From the NCBI GenBank assembly GCA_023230665.1, contig JALNWY010000021.1, positions 1 through 26,166 on the forward strand: 26,166 nt of DNA, read 5' to 3'. Within the stretch, counting starts at the first letter, position 1. The number at the start of each line of letters is the position of its first letter. The notes beneath the pieces were generated by a model. It saw nothing but the letters and a program-made list of their open reading frames with translations. It was not told the origin of the DNA and searched no databases. Made by a program: the position numbers and the translations under genes. Below, piece by piece: positions 22,613-26,166 of this stretch. The DNA is from Deltaproteobacteria bacterium (GTDB taxonomy: Bacteria > Desulfobacterota > Desulfomonilia > UBA1062).

Positions 22613-22894
22613 TCAGCCTTGGCGGGATCCGTAGTTCTTATCGAGCAGCTTCTTCGTCACCGACCCCGGCTTTTTCAGAATCTTCGAGCCCCTGGTTATC
22701 TTGCAGAGGCTGATCTGATGACGTGCCGCAATGCTTCTCTGGGCGTGTCCGGCATGCAGTTCCTTGAGCAGCTCCCACCTGAGCTCCAGGTCCTTGATCT
22801 CCTTGGGCGTGAATATCTCCTCAAAAAACGAGGCCATCTCTTGATGATCGCGGATGTCGGCGAATATCTTTTCCAGCTCGTTACGGACCTTCAC
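22613..22894 (-). CDS. TrpR/YerC-family transcriptional regulator
   Basis: 93 aa when started at GTG 22894. The C-terminal two thirds match the Trp-repressor helix-turn-helix fold: FFEEIFTPKEIKDLELRWEL, then LLKELHAGHAQRSIAA, and the recognition part ISLCKITRGSKILKK, corresponding to the TITRGSNxLK of TrpR. A dimeric repressor binding DNA with or without a small corepressor is expected; whether tryptophan is the ligand is unknown, as no trp genes are nearby. The GTG is chosen because GAAGGAGG lies five bases upstream. The frame stays open 44 codons further, but those codons cross AT-rich, promoter-like DNA and look non-coding. It is divergent from the exonuclease III gene and followed by the structured interval. 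Confidence 0.85.
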   Translation of the reverse strand: MKVRNELEKIFADIRDHQEMASFFEEIFTPKEIKDLELRWELLKELHAGHAQRSIAARHQISLCKITRGSKILKKPGSVTKKLLDKNYGSRQG

Positions 22895-22899
22895 GGCAG

Positions 22900-22907
22900 C
22901 CTCCTTC
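22900..22907 (-). promoter_or_regulatory. Ribosome binding site fixing the GTG start of the TrpR-like gene
   Basis: GAAGGAGG (complement of 22900-22907), five bases before GTG 22894. No such site precedes the three upstream ATG codons in the same frame. Confidence 0.75.
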
Positions 22908-23166
22908 AAGGGAATATTGTCTATAGTTACAACACAATGATTCCTTTTTCCAGAGAATCCTTGCCCCTCCCGGACCACCCGCCCCATCCGTTTCACAGAG
23001 AACATCTGTTCTTGCTGGGTCTGCATGGTTCCAGGCTCACCGCATCATCCACCGGAGGCGGTCCTTTTTTTAAGGGACCAGGGGCACCCGAAGATGATTT
23101 GACGCACGAAACCCCGGAGGTTATAGAGAAGCAGAGAGAACCAAGCATGGAGGAGGTGACCCCCAG

Positions 23167-23925
23167 GTGATGAAGCTGATCTCATGGAATGTCAACGGGC
23201 TCAGGGCCGCACTGAAGAGCGGGTTCCAGGAAAAGGCGCAGGCTTTTTGCGCGGATGTCGTATGCATACAGGAAACAAGAGCGGGAAACGGTGATATCGT
23301 CGTCGATCTTCCGGGCTATCTGCAATACTGGAATCATGCCGAGAAAAAAGGATATTCGGGGACAGCCGTCTTCTCGCTCAGAGAACCCCTGTCCGTATCG
23401 TACGGCATGGGCATGCCCGAGCACGACCGGGAGGGGAGGATCATCACCCTGGAGTTTCCGGGCCTCTTCCTCGTGAATGTCTACACCCCCAATTCCCAGC
23501 GCGGCCTGACCAGGCTCGACTACCGCATGAGGTGGGACTCCGACTTCTTCGCATACCTGAAAACACTCGAGCAGACCAAACCCGTGGTCTTCTGCGGAGA
23601 TCTCAACGTGGCCCATAAGGAGATCGACCTCAAGAACCCGAAAGCAAACGTTCGCAACGCCGGGTTCACCCCCGAGGAGCGCAGCTCATTCGACCGGTTC
23701 GTGCAGAGCGGCTTCATCGACACCTTCAGAGTTTTCAACCACGAGCCCGGCCGCTACACCTGGTGGTCCTACCGGTTCAATGCCCGAGCCAGGGGGATCG
23801 GGTGGCGGATCGATTATTTCTGCGTCTCTTCCTCGCTCAAATCCCTGCTCAGGGACGCATTCATTCTCGATCAGGTCATTGGCTCGGACCACTGCCCGGT
23901 GGGAATCGTCCTCGACGGGAACTGA
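23167..23925 (+). CDS. xthA: Exodeoxyribonuclease III
   Basis: 252 aa, normal for the ExoIII/AP-endonuclease family, which cuts DNA 5' of abasic sites and trims 3' ends in base-excision repair. Metal and catalytic motifs are in order: LISWNVNGLRAAL, VCIQETR with the Mg-binding Glu (QETK in E. coli), VNVYTPNS, FCGDLNVAHKEIDL with Asp and Asn, NAGFTPEE, RGIGWRIDYF, and the final SDHCPV with the catalytic Asp-His. The start is GTG 23167 or ATG 23170; AGGAGG at 23151-23156 favours the first slightly, the family N-terminus MKLISWN the second. It stands alone, divergent from the TrpR-like gene and convergent with the ZIP transporter gene. A GGTCCTT/AAGGGACC hairpin near 23060 lies in its leader. 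Confidence 0.96.
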   Translation: MMKLISWNVNGLRAALKSGFQEKAQAFCADVVCIQETRAGNGDIVVDLPGYLQYWNHAEKKGYSGTAVFSLREPLSVSYGMGMPEHDREGRIITLEFPGLFLVNVYTPNSQRGLTRLDYRMRWDSDFFAYLKTLEQTKPVVFCGDLNVAHKEIDLKNPKANVRNAGFTPEERSSFDRFVQSGFIDTFRVFNHEPGRYTWWSYRFNARARGIGWRIDYFCVSSSLKSLLRDAFILDQVIGSDHCPVGIVLDGN

Positions 23926-23946
23926 GCTGTCTTTCGATATCTTCGC

Positions 23947-24738
23947 CTACTTCAGCAGGTACAGGCTGATTGCCATGACCATCATTCCTGTTATGACCCC
24001 GAGAATGGGGCCGTGCTCGGAATCGAGGGTTTTGGCCACCGGGATGAGCTCGTCCAGGGAGATGGCCACCATGATTCCTGCCACGCATCCCAGGGCAATG
24101 CCCATCACTGTCTCTGACAAAAAAGGCGCGAGGAGCGCAGCGGCGAGGAGCGCGCCCGCGATCTCGCTGATCCCGGAGAAAAACGACCAGAGGAAGGCCT
24201 TTTTCCGGCTGCCCGATGCAAGGTACACCGGTGCTGAAATGGCCAGGCCCTCGGGGATGTTGTGAATGGCGATGGCAATGCCCAGCGCCACGCCCACTCT
24301 TAAGTCCTCCATGGCGGCGATAAAGGTGGCCATGCCTTCGGGGAAGTTGTGGATGGTGATGCCCAGCATCACCAGAAGCCCGGTCCTCTCCAGCCCCTCC
24401 AGGGAATGCGTTCCGGCATTCCCTGGCACGGCCAGGGAATGGTCGTGCTGGCCGATGTATTCATGGGGGATCGCCAGATCGATGAGAAAGTAGGTCATCA
24501 TACCGGCGAAAAACGCACTGTAGGCTCCCGCGAACCCCAGCGCAGGGACCGCGACCGCCGTGGGGAGCAGCTCACCAAAGGCCACGAGCACCATGACCCC
24601 GGCGGAAAACCCCAGGGAAAACCCGATGAAGGCAGTCGAAGGCCTCCGGGAATACAGCCCCAGGACACTGCCGATGGCCGTTGACAGCCCCGCCAACGTG
24701 GTAATGAGCAGGGCCTGGAACACCCCGGTCTCAGCCAA
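23947..24738 (-). CDS. ZIP-family metal transporter (ZupT type)
   Basis: 263 aa with about eight hydrophobic segments, the usual ZIP topology. It imports divalent metal, typically zinc but also iron, manganese or cobalt, across the inner membrane. The two metal-binding helices are ITIHNFPEGMATFIA and IAIHNIPEGLAIS, the HNxPEG signatures. ISLDELIPVAK in a later helix and FGELLP in an early one are also family features. A His/Asp-rich loop (HEYIGQHDHS) between helices may bind metal. The start is TTG 24738, preceded by TAAGGAGGTG; no ATG or GTG in frame fits as well. It lies 100 bp downstream of the flavin reductase gene, with a hairpin between them. No Zur-like operator was recognised. Confidence 0.92.
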   Translation of the reverse strand: MAETGVFQALLITTLAGLSTAIGSVLGLYSRRPSTAFIGFSLGFSAGVMVLVAFGELLPTAVAVPALGFAGAYSAFFAGMMTYFLIDLAIPHEYIGQHDHSLAVPGNAGTHSLEGLERTGLLVMLGITIHNFPEGMATFIAAMEDLRVGVALGIAIAIHNIPEGLAISAPVYLASGSRKKAFLWSFFSGISEIAGALLAAALLAPFLSETVMGIALGCVAGIMVAISLDELIPVAKTLDSEHGPILGVITGMMVMAISLYLLK

Positions 24739-24743
24739 CGACT

Positions 24744-24753
24744 CACCTCCTTA
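24744..24753 (-). promoter_or_regulatory. Strong ribosome binding site for a TTG start
   Basis: TAAGGAGGTG (complement of 24744-24753) is a nearly full anti-16S match at seven-base spacing (from AAGGAGG) to TTG 24738, and decides the rare start codon of the ZIP transporter. Confidence 0.8.
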
Positions 24754-24783
24754 TGCCGGATATGGGCATCCTGTGCCTTATGC

Positions 24784-24833
24784 CCTTAGCATGAGGCCCG
24801 GGAAGGGGCCACACCTGTGCTCACATGCTAAGG
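24784..24833. repeat. 10-bp inverted repeat between flavin reductase and ZIP genes
   Basis: CCTTAGCATG (24784-24793) is exactly complementary to CATGCTAAGG (24824-24833), with an inner GGCCC/GGGCC stem. It lies just after the flavin reductase stop and before the ZIP gene leader. It could reduce read-through or act as an operator; no T-run follows. Confidence 0.75.
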
Positions 24834-24838
24834 AATGC

Positions 24839-25588
24839 CTAGCGGGCGCCCTTCCAGGTAAAGCTCTCCTTTTCCACAGACCCGGAGTCCATATCCAGCG
24901 CATCCAGCTCGCCCAGAATGTAGTCCTGCATGGCAGGAGGACCGCAGAGAAACACGGCCGGGTTTTCGGAAGGCAGATATTTCTTCATCAGATCCCTGCT
25001 GCACCGCCCGGGTTCATAGAAGACGGCCGGAAGGTCCTGACGGGCATATCTGCTCAGATCGGCCCCCGGAGCCTCCCTGCTCAGGTTGTGCACGACTGTC
25101 AGGGGGATTTCCCTGCTCAAGGCGCCCAGCTCCTCCAGGGCAAACGCATCGTCGAGCAACCTGTTCGACCACAGGAGAACGACCCTGCTGCGGGCCCTGA
25201 TATTCCGGAAGTGCCTGAGCACGCTCAGGAAAGGGGTGATGCCCACGCCGCCCGCGATCATCACGATCTCCCCGTGCTCATCGATATGGCTGCAGAATGC
25301 CCCGTACGGACCGGATACGATCACAGGGTCGCCCTCTTTCAACTCAGGAATCAACGAGGTGAACACGCCGATCTTCTTGATGGTGACCCTGAGCAGGGGG
25401 TCTTCCGGGGCGCAGGATATGGTGAATGGATGAGGTTTGCTCCACTGGCCGTCCTGCATGATCTTCAGGGTGAGAAACTGGCCTGCGCGCCGTTTCCTGA
25501 ACGATTCACCGTAACCCTCAATGAACAGGGACGTGATGTCCCTGTTCTCCTGGACTTTTTTCACTACCCGTGCCTTGTCCTTGCTCAT
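24839..25588 (-). CDS. FNR-superfamily FAD/NAD(P)H oxidoreductase
   Basis: 249 aa. The N-terminal FAD-binding barrel (to about 100) has GQFLTLKI and the isoalloxazine motif as KPHPFTISCAPED, the HPFTI form also found in ferric reductases, rather than RPYSI. VSGPYGAF and the NAD(P)-binding AGGVGITPFLSVLRHF follow. The C-terminal half has VFLCGPPAMQDYILGEL and ends with KESFTW, as in FNR-type reductases. It lacks a 2Fe-2S ferredoxin domain and the cysteines of dihydroorotate dehydrogenase subunit PyrK. It transfers electrons between NAD(P)H and an unknown partner (flavin, Fe(III) or a ferredoxin). ATG 25588 follows AAGGGGGCG; GTG 25591 is an alternative. A good promoter stands upstream, and the ZIP gene follows, which makes a link to metal uptake conceivable but unproven. 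Confidence 0.86.
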   Translation of the reverse strand: MSKDKARVVKKVQENRDITSLFIEGYGESFRKRRAGQFLTLKIMQDGQWSKPHPFTISCAPEDPLLRVTIKKIGVFTSLIPELKEGDPVIVSGPYGAFCSHIDEHGEIVMIAGGVGITPFLSVLRHFRNIRARSRVVLLWSNRLLDDAFALEELGALSREIPLTVVHNLSREAPGADLSRYARQDLPAVFYEPGRCSRDLMKKYLPSENPAVFLCGPPAMQDYILGELDALDMDSGSVEKESFTWKGAR

Positions 25589-25635
25589 CACTCGCCCCCT
25601 TGCATGCCTGTCGATGGCATCTTATGTATACAGAA

Positions 25636-25664
25636 GTTATAGAGAAATGACAGGAGGTAATCAA
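25636..25664 (-). promoter_or_regulatory. Candidate sigma-70 promoter of the flavin reductase gene
   Basis: Minus-strand TTGATT (complement of 25659-25664), a 17-bp spacer and TATAAC (complement of 25636-25641), giving a leader of about 40 nt. Confidence 0.55.
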
Positions 25665-25726
25665 GACACGAGGGAAAAGGAAATATCTGCAGACACGTTG
25701 ACCAAGGGTCGTGCAGGGTGCAAGCA

Positions 25727-25765
25727 GGACCATTCATGCACGCTTCTGCACGTGCATGAAGGTCC
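25727..25765. repeat. 15-bp stem hairpin, possible terminator of the membrane protein gene
   Basis: GGACC plus TTCATGCACG (25727-25742, one bulged A at 25732) is complementary to CGTGCATGAA plus GGTCC (25751-25765) around an 8-nt loop. It lies about 110 bp after the stop of the truncated membrane protein gene and upstream of the flavin reductase promoter. No T-run follows. The 25589-25873 interval holds no gene. Confidence 0.7.
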
Positions 25766-25873
25766 ATACCGGCCATGCTCCTTGCCAAACAAGAGCCCGG
25801 ATTCTTATGTTTGCCGGAAAGATCAGGGCTGTGCGCCTACGTATCCATGCATGGGCATATACCCGGCAAAGTG

Positions 25874-26164
25874 TTATTTCGCCGTGGCTTTGTGCATCAC
25901 GGCTGCCTGTGCAACCACGCCTGCTATGCTCAGGGCCGTGAAGATGATCACGCTGACCGCAACGCCTTCATGGAGCGACTGCGTGATGAGCAGGGAACCG
26001 ATCAGGGAAGACAGGATGATGATGGACCAGTCGAAGAACACGGCAAAGAGCACCGCGCACAGGGCGCCTGCGATCGCACCCGCGATCCACGGGGCATGCT
26101 CCGCAGTCAGGTGAAAATAGTGCGCAAGAGAAAATGCAAAGAAACCTCCGGCAAGAAAACCGGC
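25874..26164 (-). CDS. Membrane protein, partial (5' end outside the window)
   Basis: The last 96 codons of a minus-strand gene, ending at TAA 25876-25874; no start codon is needed since the gene continues past the right edge. The translation is strongly hydrophobic with about three transmembrane helices: AGFLAGGFFAFSLAHYF, GAIAGALCAVLFAVFFDWSI and GVAVSVIIFTALSIAGVVAQ, then a short polar tail VMHKATAK. The Gly-rich helices and overall pattern resemble DUF4203/TMEM198-type membrane proteins, whose function is not established. The family call is tentative; the reading frame itself is well supported by its uninterrupted membrane-like composition. Confidence 0.75.
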   Translation of the reverse strand, partial: AGFLAGGFFAFSLAHYFHLTAEHAPWIAGAIAGALCAVLFAVFFDWSIIILSSLIGSLLITQSLHEGVAVSVIIFTALSIAGVVAQAAVMHKATAK

Positions 26165-26166
26165 AA

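Noticed and set aside
22880..23026. Upstream extension of the TrpR-like protein to ATG 23026
   Set aside because: The extra 44 codons lack a ribosome binding site and cross AT-rich promoter-like DNA, whereas GTG 22894 has a strong site.

Overview
The window looks like a chromosomal stretch of a GC-rich, anaerobic Gram-negative bacterium. The best guess is the Desulfobacterota (former Deltaproteobacteria), at moderate confidence. That guess rests on protein features recognised by eye: a GlmM with an RYSGTQ phosphate loop, an acyl-CoA dehydrogenase-EtfB-EtfA cluster, QueH, a bactofilin, a TrpR-like regulator and a fused transaldolase/phosphoglucose isomerase. No rRNA or tRNA gene, CRISPR array, intact insertion sequence or phage module was seen.

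Layout. 1-1.5 kb is a scar zone. It holds the 3' part of a TPR gene, a 185-bp AT-rich element with 26-bp terminal inverted repeats (546-730), and a decayed, internally deleted CTP synthase gene. 1.5-11.2 kb is all minus-strand sugar and nitrogen metabolism, in transcription order: glucokinase, transaldolase-Pgi fusion, ferredoxin relic, glutamine synthetase, left-handed beta-helix protein, glmM and an atypical nagB-like gene. 11.4-13.8 kb holds an atypical response regulator lacking the phospho-acceptor Asp, queH, a lysine-rich small protein preceded by a 35-codon small ORF, and wrbA. 13.9-16.9 kb is an acyl-CoA dehydrogenase/etfB/etfA operon. 17-20.6 kb reads rightward: htpG, a DUF1232-DnaJ protein and a bactofilin. 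20.8-22.9 kb holds a PAS-PAS-GGDEF diguanylate cyclase and a TrpR-like regulator, separated by a gene-free interval of about 490 bp with extensive RNA-like secondary structure. The rest holds exonuclease III, a ZIP metal transporter, an FNR-type flavin reductase and the 3' end of a membrane protein cut by the window edge.

How the genes fit together. Glk makes glucose-6-P. The Pgi domain converts it to fructose-6-P and the Tal domain links it to the pentose phosphates. GlnA assimilates ammonia. The NagB-like protein, GlmM and the beta-helix protein are placed as if they form an amino-sugar (UDP-GlcNAc precursor) route. The NagB-like protein carries Arg where the family has a catalytic Asp, so its reaction and direction are open. 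The Acd/Etf operon handles acyl-CoA redox chemistry. HtpG and the J-domain protein suggest a small proteostasis locus.

The most noteworthy observations are the MITE-like element, the structured intergenic region at 22.4-22.6 kb, the atypical NagB in an amino-sugar operon, the pyrG and ferredoxin gene relics, the Asn-substituted receiver domain and the unlisted 35-aa small ORF. All calls come from reading the sequence; no database search was run.
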